From Castellaniella sp047971665 (lineage in GTDB: Bacteria; Pseudomonadota; Gammaproteobacteria; Burkholderiales; Burkholderiaceae_B), in the NCBI RefSeq assembly GCF_047971665.1, contig NZ_JBKEAA010000014.1:83557-147556 (forward strand): a stretch of DNA of 64,000 nucleotides, written 5' to 3'. Shown here in pieces: positions 7,981 to 16,449 of this stretch. The notes beneath the pieces are model-generated. The model saw only the letters and a list, made by a program, of their open reading frames with translations. It was not told the origin of the DNA and did not search any database. The position numbers and the translations under genes are program-made. Numbering within the stretch: the first letter of the stretch is position 1; every line of letters begins with the position of its first letter.

Positions 7981-8615
7981 GAGCGGCGGGCGCGCGCCCG
8001 GGCCAGGGCCTGGGCGATGCGATCCTCTTTGTCGTGCGGTTCGGTGGCCGCCAGGACGGGTTTGTTGGCCAGGGTGCGTGCGGCCGGACCGGCGGCTTCG
8101 TCGTGGCGCGCCTGCAGCCGCTGATTGCGTGCCTGGTAACGTGTCCGGGCGTCATGGGCGTTTTCCGGCGTCCATTCCCGACCGGCCGGCACCATGGCGA
8201 TGCAATCGACCGGACAGGGCGCCACGCAGCGCTCGCAGCCGGTGCAGTCAGCCTCGATCACGGTATGCATGCACTGATTGGCCCCGAGGATGGCGTCCAC
8301 GGGGCAGGCCTGGATGCAGAGTGTGCAGCCGATGCAGTGGGCCTCGTCGATGAGCGCCACCCGGAATGGCTGGTGGGTGCCACAGGCGGGATCCAGGGGG
8401 TGCGCCGGCCGGCCCAGCGCCTGCGACAGTGCTTCGATGGTGCGCGGACCGCCGGGCGGACAGCGGTTGGTGTCGGCCTGGCCCTCGGCCATGGCCTGGG
8501 CGTAGGGGCGGCAGCCGTCATAGCCGCATTGTGTGCACTGGGTCTGCGGCAGCAGGGTGTCGAGAAGGTCGGTCAGTGTGGGCACGGCGAACAACGCGCG
8601 CAGGGGACAGCCCAT
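7977..8615 (-). CDS. rsxB: RnfB/RsxB-like iron-sulfur electron-transfer protein
   Basis: Protein of about 212 aa with an Fe-S cluster domain near residues 15-60 (QTQCTQCGYDGCRPYA followed by a downstream Cys) and two ferredoxin [4Fe-4S] motifs, CIGCTLCIQACPVDAI and CTGCERCVAPCPVDCI. This matches RnfB/RsxB, but there is no N-terminal membrane anchor and no other rnf/rsx gene nearby, so it is a stand-alone form. It overlaps nth, which is also next to rsx genes in E. coli. I chose the ATG at 8615; longer upstream starts run into the phaZ coding region, and a GTG about 30 bases downstream is possible. The C-terminus is Arg/Ala-rich. Confidence 0.85.
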   Translation of the reverse strand: MGCPLRALFAVPTLTDLLDTLLPQTQCTQCGYDGCRPYAQAMAEGQADTNRCPPGGPRTIEALSQALGRPAHPLDPACGTHQPFRVALIDEAHCIGCTLCIQACPVDAILGANQCMHTVIEADCTGCERCVAPCPVDCIAMVPAGREWTPENAHDARTRYQARNQRLQARHDEAAGPAARTLANKPVLAATEPHDKEDRIAQALARARARRS

Positions 8616-8646
8616 GCCATCCCCGGATGCGGGCAGTGATGCGCCC

Positions 8647-9864
8647 TCAGGCGTGGGCGCGGATGAATGCCGAGATTTTAGGACAGATCTGCTGGCGCCA
8701 GCGGCGGCCGGAGAAAATGCCGTAGTGGCCGCAGTTGGCCGCAGTGTACTGTTGCCGCATGGCGGCGGGGAGGCTGGCGCACAGGCCATGGGCTGCATGT
8801 GTCTGGCCCAGGCCGGAGATGTCGTCCAGCTCGCCTTCGACCGTCATGAGGGCGGTCTTGCGGATGGCGGCGGGGTCGACCCGCTCGCCGTCGATCGTCC
8901 AGGTGCCACAGGGCAGGCGGAATTCCTGGAAGACGGTGCGGATGGTGTCCAGATAGAAGCGGGCCGGCATGTCCAGCACGGCGTTGTATTCGTCGTAGAA
9001 GCGACGGTGGGCCTCGGCGTCACTGTCGTCGCCTCGCAGCAGATGCAGGTAGAAATCGTAGTGGGATTTCAGGTGGCGGTCCGGATTCATGGCGACGAAG
9101 CCGGCATGTTGCAGGAATCCGGGATAGACCAGCCGGCCTGCCCCCGGATAGCGGGCAGGCACCCGATGGATCAGGGTGTCCTCGAACCATTGGTAGGGCT
9201 TGGTCGTGGCCAGGCGGTTGACCTGCGTGGGCGATTTGCGCGTGTCGATGGGGCCGCCCATCATGATCATGCTGCGCGGCTGGCAGGGATCGTCGGCGGC
9301 GGCCAGCAGGGAGATCGCGGCCATGACCGGGACCGTGGGCTGACAGACCGAGATCACATGCGTGTCCGGGCCCAGGTGGCGCAGGAACGTCTGGACGTAG
9401 TGAACGTAGTCGTCCAGGCCGAAGGTGCCCTCGGCTGCCGGTACCATGCGGGCATCGATCCAGTCGGTGACGTAGACGTCGTGATCGGGCAGCAGGGTGC
9501 GGACGGTGTCGCGCAGCAGGGTGGCATGGTGACCGGACAGGGGCGCCACCAGCAGCACGCGCGGATCCTGGCGGCGCGTATCGCGCTGGAAATGCACCAG
9601 CTGGCAGAAGGGCTGGGCCAGGGCGATTTCCTGGGTCACGGCGATTTCGCGTCCGCCGATCTGGGTGGAGGGCAGATCCCAGGCGGGTTTCTCGTAGTCT
9701 TTGCCTACGCGGTGCGCCAGTTCGTACGCGGCGGCGAATTGCCGTGACAGCGGCGTATAGGCCAGCGGGCTGTAGGGATTGGAAAACAGGTGTGAACCGG
9801 TTTCAGTGAAAGCCGTGAAAGGTGCCAGGAGTGAGCGTTGCAGCTCGTGCAGGTCATAGAGCAT
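8647..9864 (-). CDS. phaZ: Intracellular polyhydroxybutyrate depolymerase
   Basis: Alpha/beta-hydrolase of 405 aa that hydrolyses native intracellular PHB granules. It matches the PhaZ1-type family in which the nucleophile is Cys: VISVCQPTVPVMAA places Cys174 in the nucleophile elbow. The acid is probably Asp in VEGELDDISG and the base His in AANCGHYGIFSG near the C-terminus. The N-terminal MLYDLHELQRSLLAPF is typical of this family. It implies that the organism stores PHB, although no phaC is in the window. The RnfB-like gene starts 31 bases after it. The 179-base upstream gap contains a TTGACA on the minus strand but no good -10 at standard spacing. Confidence 0.95.
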   Translation of the reverse strand: MLYDLHELQRSLLAPFTAFTETGSHLFSNPYSPLAYTPLSRQFAAAYELAHRVGKDYEKPAWDLPSTQIGGREIAVTQEIALAQPFCQLVHFQRDTRRQDPRVLLVAPLSGHHATLLRDTVRTLLPDHDVYVTDWIDARMVPAAEGTFGLDDYVHYVQTFLRHLGPDTHVISVCQPTVPVMAAISLLAAADDPCQPRSMIMMGGPIDTRKSPTQVNRLATTKPYQWFEDTLIHRVPARYPGAGRLVYPGFLQHAGFVAMNPDRHLKSHYDFYLHLLRGDDSDAEAHRRFYDEYNAVLDMPARFYLDTIRTVFQEFRLPCGTWTIDGERVDPAAIRKTALMTVEGELDDISGLGQTHAAHGLCASLPAAMRQQYTAANCGHYGIFSGRRWRQQICPKISAFIRAHA

Positions 9865-10043
9865 GGGTATGCGTTCTCGTGAGTCTGTTCCGGCGCGTGC
9901 GCTGGGAGGCCGGTCGTGCCGGTTTAAAGCAAAGGTAATGGGAAAAGTGACAGAACGCTACCGGTATTTCCCGTATCGGTGTCATCCATTGTCAAAATGT
10001 GGGTTTTTACCGACGCTGGGGTGGTTCCCGATTGCCGTCCGGC

Positions 10044-10370
10044 TCAGGGCCGTTCCAGGTATTTGAGTTTGCCGGCAATGCCATTCCATTCGTCGGCGCC
10101 GTCCAGCGGGCTGACGGAGCGGTTGATTGGTCCGAACGAGGGGGAAAGCTCGGCGTTCAGGGGGATGTAGTCGACCTGATCCTGGGGGACGTCTTCTTCG
10201 GCGAAGATGGCGTTGGCAGGGCATTCGGGCACACAGACGGCGCAGTCGATGCATTCTTCGGGGTCGATGACCAGGAAATTCGGCCCCTCGCGGAAACAGT
10301 CCACAGGACAGACATCGACACAGTCGGTGTACTTGCACTTGATACAGTTTTCGGTGACGACGTGGGTCAT
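10044..10370 (-). CDS. fdxA: Seven-iron ferredoxin
   Basis: Small soluble electron carrier of 108 aa. The N-terminal cluster region has NCIKCKYTDCVDVCPVDCF and the second CIDCAVCVPECPANAI, the ligand pattern of [3Fe-4S][4Fe-4S] ferredoxins of the FdxA type. The C-terminal half (FGPINRSVSPLDGADEW...) is the conserved tail of proteobacterial FdxA. It is probably monocistronic: a minus-strand -10-like TAAAAT lies at 10419-10424 about 50 bases upstream, and the next gene downstream is 180 bases away. Confidence 0.95.
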   Translation of the reverse strand: MTHVVTENCIKCKYTDCVDVCPVDCFREGPNFLVIDPEECIDCAVCVPECPANAIFAEEDVPQDQVDYIPLNAELSPSFGPINRSVSPLDGADEWNGIAGKLKYLERP

Positions 10371-10479
10371 GATGGCGCTCCGGGCTTGCAGACAGGGCCT
10401 TGAAACAGGCCAGACGGGATTTTACCGAATTTGTCAGGGTGAACCCGAAGAGTCCGTGCAACAGGTAGGGCTGGCCCGT

Positions 10480-10983
10480 TCAAAGCAGCAGGGCGGCCAG
10501 GGTGCCGCCCAGCTCGGAGCCGCGTGCCAGCCAGTCCTCGGGCACGGTCTTGGGGGCCAGGATGGCCTCTGGTGTCTGGGCCCGCATTGGGATGATCAAG
10601 GTCGGAGCGATGGCCTTGAGGCGCCAGCCGGTGCAGATGCGCTCGAGCTGCCGGCGGGCGCCCTCGCCGTCGGATCCCGCCGTGATCAGCGCGCCATAGG
10701 GCCGGCCGTTGAGCCGGTCCAGCACATGGTAGTAGTTGCGATCCAGGCATTCTTTCATGGCGCCGCTCAGCGCCGCCAGGTTTTCCGGCGCGGCGAACAG
10801 GTAGCCGTCGGCCTCGAGGAGGTTCTCGGTCCGCACGGTGTCAGCGGGGCGGACCTGCAAGTCGAAGCGCGCGTCGGCGCCGAGCTCGCCGGCCACCGCC
10901 CGCGCGCCGGCAGCGGCTGCCTGGGCCATCTGCCGGGCGGCGCCTGTGCGGGAATGCCAGATGATCAGCAGTCGGGTCGTCAT
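10480..10983 (-). CDS. Flavodoxin-like / NAD(P)H-dependent reductase family protein
   Basis: Protein of 167 aa with a flavodoxin-like fold. The N-terminal LLIIWHSRTGAARQMA is an FMN phosphate-binding loop of the S/T-x-T-G type, and YLFAAPENLAALSGAMKECLDR resembles the second FMN-contact loop. GALITAGSDGEGARRQLERI follows. The role is probably FMN-dependent reduction with unknown substrate. I use the ATG at 10983; an 11-residue TTG-initiated extension to 11016 is possible but has no ribosome-binding site. It diverges from relA. Confidence 0.8.
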   Translation of the reverse strand: MTTRLLIIWHSRTGAARQMAQAAAAGARAVAGELGADARFDLQVRPADTVRTENLLEADGYLFAAPENLAALSGAMKECLDRNYYHVLDRLNGRPYGALITAGSDGEGARRQLERICTGWRLKAIAPTLIIPMRAQTPEAILAPKTVPEDWLARGSELGGTLAALLL

Positions 10984-11087
10984 GAGGAGCACTTCTGCGG
11001 GAGCGGACTCACTCAAGTAGTATAGAGGTTCTGATCGAGACTTCGAACCATGGATTCGAAGGCTCCGTTTTTCCTTGGCATGGCATC

Positions 11088-13286
11088 ATGAGTGTCCCCC
11101 CGCAGTCCGCTTCCGCAGATCCTTTTGGCCCCGGGTGGTTTCAGGCCGCCCGCAGTGGGCTGGATGACGCCGATGCGGCCATTCTGCGTCAGGCGGCCGA
11201 CTGGGCGCGCGAGCCCTTGTGCGGCGCGCGGGCCAGCACGGGCGAGGCGCTGGACACGCATGCCGCTGCGGTCGTGCTGATCCTGAGGGATCTGGATTCG
11301 GATGCCGCGACCCGCGCGGCGGCCTTGCTGGCCGTGCAGCCGGTGCCGGTCGGAGAGATGTTGCGCACCGATCCGTTGCGCAAGGCCTTCGGGGCCGAGA
11401 TCACTTCGCTGGTTCAAGGCGTGCGCGCGTTGCTGCGCCTGGGCGCCGTCGCGGGCCGGGCCGGTGATGTGTCGGGCGCCGACCAGAAAGAAATGCAGCG
11501 CAAGATGCTGCTGGCCATGGCGGCGGATTTGCGGATCGTGCTGATGCGGCTGGCCTCCCGATTGCAGTCGCTGCGCTGGCATGCGGCCAGCCGCACGCCT
11601 TGTCCGCCGGAATTCGCCCGCGAGACCATGGCTCTGTATACGCCACTGGCCAACCGGCTGGGGATCTGGCAGCTGAAATGGGAAATGGAGGACCTGGCCT
11701 TTCGTTTCCTGCATCCCGATACGTACAAGACCATCGCCCGCCAGCTCGAGGAAAAGCGCGCCGAGCGCGAGACCTTCATCGAGGAGGTCATGGCGCGTCT
11801 GCGCGCGGCGCTGGCCGAGGCCGGCATCCGGGCCGATCTCAGCGGCAGGCCCAAGCACATCTACAGCATCTGGAACAAGATGCGCATCAAACACCTGGAA
11901 TTTCGCCAGTTGTTCGACCTGCGCGCCTTGCGGGTGATCGTCGATGACGAGCGGGCCTGCTATGCCGCGCTGGCCCTGGTGCATGCGCTGTGGACGCCGG
12001 TGCCCGAGGAATTCGACGATTACATCACCCGGCCCAAGCCCAATGGCTACCGCTCTCTGCACACGGTGGTGGCCGACGCCGAAGGCCGGGCCTTCGAGGT
12101 CCAGATCCGCACCCGCGACATGCATCATTTCGCCGAATACGGCATGGCGGCTCACTGGCGCTACAAAGAAGCCGGCGCCCGGGGCGGTCAGGTGGCGGCT
12201 GCCGGAGAATACGATCAGAAGATCGCCTGGATGCGCCAGTTGCTGTCCTGGAAGGACGAGGGCGGCGCGGCTCCCGCGCCCGGCGCCACACCGCCCGATG
12301 CGCGGATCTATGTGATGACGCCCCAGGCGCGTGTGCTGGAACTCCCCGCTGGCGCCACGCCCGTGGATTTCGCCTATCTGCTGCACACGGATCTGGGCCA
12401 TCGTTGCCGGGGCGCGCGGGTCGATGGGCAGATCGTGTCCCTGTCCTCGCCGCTGCGCACAGGCCAGACCGTGGAAATCACGGCGGCCAAGTCCGGCGGC
12501 CCCTCGCGCGATTGGCTCAATCCTCAGCTGGGCTATCTGGCCAGCCCGCGCGCGCGCGCCAAGGTCCGGGCCTGGTTCAACGCCATCGAATTGCAGCAAC
12601 GCATCGCCCAGGGCCAGACGCTGGTTGAAAAGGAACTTCAGCGTCTGGGCCGCACCGCTGTCAATCAGGAACATCTCGCCCAGCAGCTGGGTTTTGCCCG
12701 CGCCGACGATCTGTACGTCGCGGCGGCCAAGGAAGAATTCAGCCTGCGGCAGATCGACCATGTGCTGCGGGAACCCGAGCCGGTCCGCGAGCCTTCCGAC
12801 GAGGCCCGTGTCTATGCCAGTGATGCGGGCAGTGTGGCCCGCACGGGCAAGAGCGGCGTCCTGGTGGTGGGGGTCGATTCGCTGATGACGCAACTGGCGC
12901 GCTGCTGCCGGCCCGCGCCGCCCGATGCCATTGAGGGCTTCGTCACACGCGGCCGGGGCGTGTCCATCCATCGTCACGACTGCTCGTCCTGGGCGGCGCT
13001 GGCGCAGCGTCATCCGGAACGCTGCATCGAGGTCGCCTGGGGGCAAACCGATCAGGCCATGTACCCCGTGGATCTGGGGATTCACGCCCAGGACCGGCCC
13101 AACCTGCTGCGCGACCTGTCCGAGGTCTTCGCGCGTTTGCGGCTGCGGGTCGTGCGCGTGACGACCCACAGCCGCCGTTCGCTGGCGCACATGGTGTTCA
13201 CCGTCGAGGTGCGCGACGGCGAGCAGATCCGCCAGGCCCTGGCCGCTGTCAACGAACTGCCCGGTGTTCAGGCCGGGCGTCAATGA
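11088..13286 (+). CDS. relA: GTP pyrophosphokinase RelA, stringent-response (p)ppGpp synthetase
   Basis: RelA/SpoT-family enzyme of 732 aa. Residues about 40-190 correspond to the hydrolase HD domain but lack a clear His-Asp pair, as in synthetase-only RelA. The synthetase domain (about 225-370) includes RPKHIYSIWNKM, EEFDDYI (acidic ExDD at 308-311, typical of RelA rather than SpoT) and KPNGYRSLHTVV. The TGS domain begins at RIYVMTPQARVLELP (about 405). A Cys-Cys zinc-finger-like segment LARCCRPAPPDAIEGFV (about 605) and a C-terminal ACT domain follow. It makes pppGpp on ribosomes under amino-acid starvation. It is separated from trpB by 138 bases. Confidence 0.95.
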   Translation: MSVPPQSASADPFGPGWFQAARSGLDDADAAILRQAADWAREPLCGARASTGEALDTHAAAVVLILRDLDSDAATRAAALLAVQPVPVGEMLRTDPLRKAFGAEITSLVQGVRALLRLGAVAGRAGDVSGADQKEMQRKMLLAMAADLRIVLMRLASRLQSLRWHAASRTPCPPEFARETMALYTPLANRLGIWQLKWEMEDLAFRFLHPDTYKTIARQLEEKRAERETFIEEVMARLRAALAEAGIRADLSGRPKHIYSIWNKMRIKHLEFRQLFDLRALRVIVDDERACYAALALVHALWTPVPEEFDDYITRPKPNGYRSLHTVVADAEGRAFEVQIRTRDMHHFAEYGMAAHWRYKEAGARGGQVAAAGEYDQKIAWMRQLLSWKDEGGAAPAPGATPPDARIYVMTPQARVLELPAGATPVDFAYLLHTDLGHRCRGARVDGQIVSLSSPLRTGQTVEITAAKSGGPSRDWLNPQLGYLASPRARAKVRAWFNAIELQQRIAQGQTLVEKELQRLGRTAVNQEHLAQQLGFARADDLYVAAAKEEFSLRQIDHVLREPEPVREPSDEARVYASDAGSVARTGKSGVLVVGVDSLMTQLARCCRPAPPDAIEGFVTRGRGVSIHRHDCSSWAALAQRHPERCIEVAWGQTDQAMYPVDLGIHAQDRPNLLRDLSEVFARLRLRVVRVTTHSRRSLAHMVFTVEVRDGEQIRQALAAVNELPGVQAGRQ

Positions 13287-13352
13287 ACGGTCCGCGGTCG
13301 GGCGGCACCCTGTCCGAGTGGCCGGTTCGTGTCCACCCGGGCCCTGCGAGGC

Positions 13353-13361
13353 TGCTAAAAT
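13353..13361 (+). promoter_or_regulatory. Candidate extended -10 promoter of trpB-trpA-accD
   Basis: TGCTAAAAT is an extended -10 element (TGn plus TAAAAT at 13356-13361) in the relA-trpB gap. No good -35 is seen, which is acceptable for an extended -10. The predicted transcript would start near 13369, about 55 bases before the trpB start. Confidence 0.5.
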
Positions 13362-13424
13362 GCCTGTTTGGTCTATGCGCCTATCGGGACATTCTCCGCT
13401 GGCGCCCTTGATGCGAGACTGAAC

Positions 13425-14624
13425 TTGAAATCCTATCATCTGCCGGATGCCCGGGGGCATTTCGGGAAATTTGGCGGTTCGTTCGTCGCCGAAACCCTTG
13501 TGCATGCCCTGGATGCGTTGCGCGAGGCTTACTCGCACTATCGCGACGATCCGGAATTCCAGCGTGAATTCGCCTACGAGCTGGAACATTTCGTGGGCCG
13601 GCCCAGTCCGGTCTATCACGCCCGCCGCTGGTCCGGGCAACTGGGGGGCGCGCAGATTTGGTTCAAGCGCGAGGACCTGAATCACACGGGCGCCCACAAG
13701 GTCAACAACTGCATCGGCCAGGCGCTGCTCGCCAAGCGCATGGGCAAGCCGCGCGTGATCGCCGAGACCGGGGCGGGCCAGCACGGGGTGGCCACGGCCA
13801 CCGTGGCGGCGCGCTACGGCATGGAATGCGTGGTCTACATGGGCAGCGAGGACGTCCGCCGTCAGGCCTCCAATGTCTATCGCATGAAACTGCTGGGCGC
13901 CCGGGTGGTGCCCGTCGAGTCGGGCTCGCGCACCCTGAAGGACGCACTCAACGAGGCCATGCGCGACTGGGTCACCAATGTCGAGGACACCTTCTACATC
14001 ATCGGCACCGTCGCCGGTCCCGACCCCTATCCCCGGATGGTGCGGGATTTCCAGACCATCATCGGCCGTGAATGCCGTGAGCAGATGCCTCGCGACGCGG
14101 GCCGTCAACCGGACTACGTGATTGCTTCGGTGGGCGGCGGGTCCAATGCTATCGGCATCTTTCATCCCTATATCGAGGATGAATCCGTTCAACTGATCGG
14201 TGTCGAGGCCGCCGGCGAGGGTCTGGACACTGGCCGTCACGCCGCCTCGCTGAACCGCGGCGTGGTCGGGGTGCTGCATGGCAACCGCACCTATCTGCTG
14301 CAGGACGCGCACGGCCAGATCACCGAGACCCACTCCGTCTCGGCCGGCCTGGATTATCCCGGCGTCGGGCCGGAACATGCCTGGCTGCATGACAGCGGGC
14401 GCGCCCAGTATGTCGGCGTCACCGATCAGGAGGCCCTGGCGGCCTTTCACGATTGCTGCCGCATCGAGGGCATCATGCCGGCGCTGGAATCCTCGCATGC
14501 CATCGCTCAGGCCGTGAAACTCGCGCCGACCCTGTCGAGCGACCGGATCATCCTGGTGAACCTGTCCGGCCGGGGCGACAAGGACATGCACACCGTGGCC
14601 GAATGCGGCGGCATCACGCTCTGA
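13425..14624 (+). CDS. trpB: Tryptophan synthase beta chain
   Basis: PLP enzyme joining indole to L-serine, acting in an alpha2-beta2 complex with TrpA encoded directly downstream. It has 399 aa from a TTG start. The PLP lysine lies in LNHTGAHKVNN (Lys92), and the phosphate-binding loop is VGGGSNAIG. ETGAGQHGVATA and the C-terminal SGRGDKDMHTV are family-conserved. No in-frame ATG exists before the conserved domain. TTG at 13425 gives the usual N-terminus KSYHLPDARGHFGKFGG; an earlier TTG at 13368 would sit at the predicted transcription start. A three-codon ATG...TGA lies just upstream at 13411-13422. trpF, often just upstream in related genomes, is absent here. Confidence 0.95.
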   Translation: MKSYHLPDARGHFGKFGGSFVAETLVHALDALREAYSHYRDDPEFQREFAYELEHFVGRPSPVYHARRWSGQLGGAQIWFKREDLNHTGAHKVNNCIGQALLAKRMGKPRVIAETGAGQHGVATATVAARYGMECVVYMGSEDVRRQASNVYRMKLLGARVVPVESGSRTLKDALNEAMRDWVTNVEDTFYIIGTVAGPDPYPRMVRDFQTIIGRECREQMPRDAGRQPDYVIASVGGGSNAIGIFHPYIEDESVQLIGVEAAGEGLDTGRHAASLNRGVVGVLHGNRTYLLQDAHGQITETHSVSAGLDYPGVGPEHAWLHDSGRAQYVGVTDQEALAAFHDCCRIEGIMPALESSHAIAQAVKLAPTLSSDRIILVNLSGRGDKDMHTVAECGGITL

Positions 14625-14633
14625 GGCCCGGGA

Positions 14634-15473
14634 ATGACCATGAATGCTTCGAATACACGTCTGGCGGCCCGGTTTTCATCCTTGCGGGGACGGGCGGCCC
14701 TGATCCCTTATGTGACGGCGGGCGACCCGCTGGTGACGTCCACCGTCGAGCTGATGCACGCCCTGGCGGCCGCCGGAGCCGACGTGATCGAACTGGGTGT
14801 GCCGTTTTCCGATCCCATGGCCGACGGTCCGGTGATCCAGCAGGCCGGCGAGCGCGCCATTGCCGCAGGCGTCAGTCTTGACGCGGTGCTGGGGATCGTG
14901 GCCGGGTTCCGCCGTCAGGATGCCGATACGCCGGTGGTCCTGATGGGCTACGCCAATCCCATCGAATGCATGGGCCAGGAGGCCTTTGTGCGGCGGGCGG
15001 CCGAGGCAGGCGTCGACGGCGTGCTGACCGTGGACTACACCCCGGAAGAATCCATCGAGTTCGCCGGTCTGCTGGGGCGGGCGGGGCTGGATCCCATCTA
15101 TCTGCTGGCGCCGACTTCGGTCGAGTCCCGCATTCGCGACGTTGCCCGTCTGGCCCGGGGCTATGTGTATTACGTATCGCTCAAGGGTGTGACGGGCGCC
15201 GGCCACCTGGACACCGAGGATGTGGCGCGTCATCTGGCCGATATCCGCCGCCATGTCAGCATTCCGGTGGGCGTGGGTTTCGGCATCCGCGATGTCGACA
15301 GCGCCGCGCGCGTGGCGCAGCATGCCGATGCCGTGGTGATCGGCAGCAAACTCATACAGATCATCGAGGAAACATCCCTGCGCGACGGCCCTCGGGCCGC
15401 CATCGATACGGCAGCCCAATGGCTGGCCGAGGTGCGTCAGGCCATCGAATCCACCCAAAAAGGTCGACCATGA
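14634..15473 (+). CDS. trpA: Tryptophan synthase alpha chain
   Basis: TIM-barrel lyase of 279 aa that releases indole from indole-3-glycerol phosphate. Signature segments include LIPYVTAGDP, ADVIELGVPFSDPMADGPVI (with the catalytic Glu and Asp region), VDGVLTVDYTPEE and GVGFGIRD. It starts 9 bases after trpB; a second ATG lies two codons in (14640). Its stop overlaps the accD ATG (ATGA), coupling tryptophan and fatty-acid genes as is common in betaproteobacteria. Confidence 0.97.
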   Translation: MTMNASNTRLAARFSSLRGRAALIPYVTAGDPLVTSTVELMHALAAAGADVIELGVPFSDPMADGPVIQQAGERAIAAGVSLDAVLGIVAGFRRQDADTPVVLMGYANPIECMGQEAFVRRAAEAGVDGVLTVDYTPEESIEFAGLLGRAGLDPIYLLAPTSVESRIRDVARLARGYVYYVSLKGVTGAGHLDTEDVARHLADIRRHVSIPVGVGFGIRDVDSAARVAQHADAVVIGSKLIQIIEETSLRDGPRAAIDTAAQWLAEVRQAIESTQKGRP

Positions 15474-16348
15474 GCTGGTTTGAAAAAATCCTCCCCCCGC
15501 GTATCAATCGCAGCAGCGACTCCGCCTCCAAGCGTGTGCCCGAAGGCCTGTGGGTCAAGTGCCCGTCCTGTGAGTCCGTTCTGTACAAGGAAGACCTGCA
15601 GGCGACGCTGAATGTCTGCCCCAGGTGCAGCCATCACATGCGCATTGGCGCCCGGGACCGGATCGACGCCTTGCTGGATCCCGAAGGCCGTGTCGAAATC
15701 GGCGCCGAGACCCGCCCCATGGATCCGCTCAAATTCAAGGATTCCCGCAAATACCCGGAGCGGCTGGCCGAGGCCGTCAAGCAGACCGACGAGACCGAGG
15801 CGATGGTGGTCATGAGCGGCACGGTGCTGTCGGTGCCGACGGTGCTGGCCTGCTTCGAATTCGCCTTCATGGGGGGCTCGATGGGTTCGGTGGTGGGGGA
15901 GCGTTTCGCCCGTGGCGTGCGGGAATCCATCGACCGGCGGATGCCTTTTGTCTGCGTGTCGTCCTCGGGCGGCGCGCGCATGCAGGAATCCCTGTTCTCG
16001 CTGATGCAGATGGCCAAGACCACGGCGATGCTGCAACAGCTGTCCGAGGCCGGGCTGCCCTTCATCAGCGTGCTGACCGATCCGACCATGGGCGGGGTGT
16101 CGGCTTCCTTTGCTTTCATGGGCGACGTGGTGATGGCCGAACCCAATGCCCTGATCGGTTTTGCCGGTCCGCGCGTGATCGAGCAGACCGTGCGCGAAAA
16201 ACTGCCGGAAGGCTTTCAGCGTGCCGAATTCCTGCTGGAAAAAGGTGCCATCGATTGTGTGGTCGATCGTCGCGAGATGCAGTCCGAACTGGCGCACCTG
16301 CTGGCCCTGTTCACCCGCCAGCCGATCGAGGTCGTGAAGGCCGCCTGA
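15470..16348 (+). CDS. accD: Acetyl-CoA carboxylase, carboxyltransferase beta subunit
   Basis: Beta subunit of the carboxyltransferase that forms malonyl-CoA, the first committed step of fatty-acid synthesis; it partners AccA encoded elsewhere. It has 292 aa. The N-terminal zinc finger is complete (Cys31, Cys34, Cys50, Cys53 in CPSCESVLYK and CPRCSHH). The crotonase-like core includes SSSGGARMQE and TDPTMGGVSASFA. A longer open frame upstream exists only because it overlaps trpA; the ATG at 15470 begins the conserved MSWFEKILPP. It ends 55 bases before a strong terminator. Confidence 0.97.
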   Translation: MSWFEKILPPRINRSSDSASKRVPEGLWVKCPSCESVLYKEDLQATLNVCPRCSHHMRIGARDRIDALLDPEGRVEIGAETRPMDPLKFKDSRKYPERLAEAVKQTDETEAMVVMSGTVLSVPTVLACFEFAFMGGSMGSVVGERFARGVRESIDRRMPFVCVSSSGGARMQESLFSLMQMAKTTAMLQQLSEAGLPFISVLTDPTMGGVSASFAFMGDVVMAEPNALIGFAGPRVIEQTVREKLPEGFQRAEFLLEKGAIDCVVDRREMQSELAHLLALFTRQPIEVVKAA

Positions 16349-16403
16349 GACCGATCGCCTGGGCTTTCTCTGCGGTCGCGCCTTCTTTCGGGCGGCCTCC
16401 CAT

Positions 16404-16440
16404 AAAAAAACCCGAAACCATCCTGGTTTCGGGTTTTTTT
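16404..16440. terminator. Bidirectional intrinsic terminator between accD and rne
   Basis: A perfect 17-bp stem (AAAAAAACCCGAAACCA paired with TGGTTTCGGGTTTTTTT) with a 3-base loop lies between convergent accD and rne. It has a T-run on both strands, so it can end transcription in both directions. Confidence 0.93.
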
Positions 16441-16449
16441 AGTGGTGCG

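Noticed and set aside
11013..14591. A 1192-codon open frame on the minus strand
   Set aside because: It is antisense to relA and trpB, both clear genes. GC-rich third positions often leave the opposite strand open, and the product has no recognisable domain.
14966..16348. Long 460-codon version of AccD
   Set aside because: The extension overlaps trpA in another frame. AccD is complete and conserved from the ATG at 15470.
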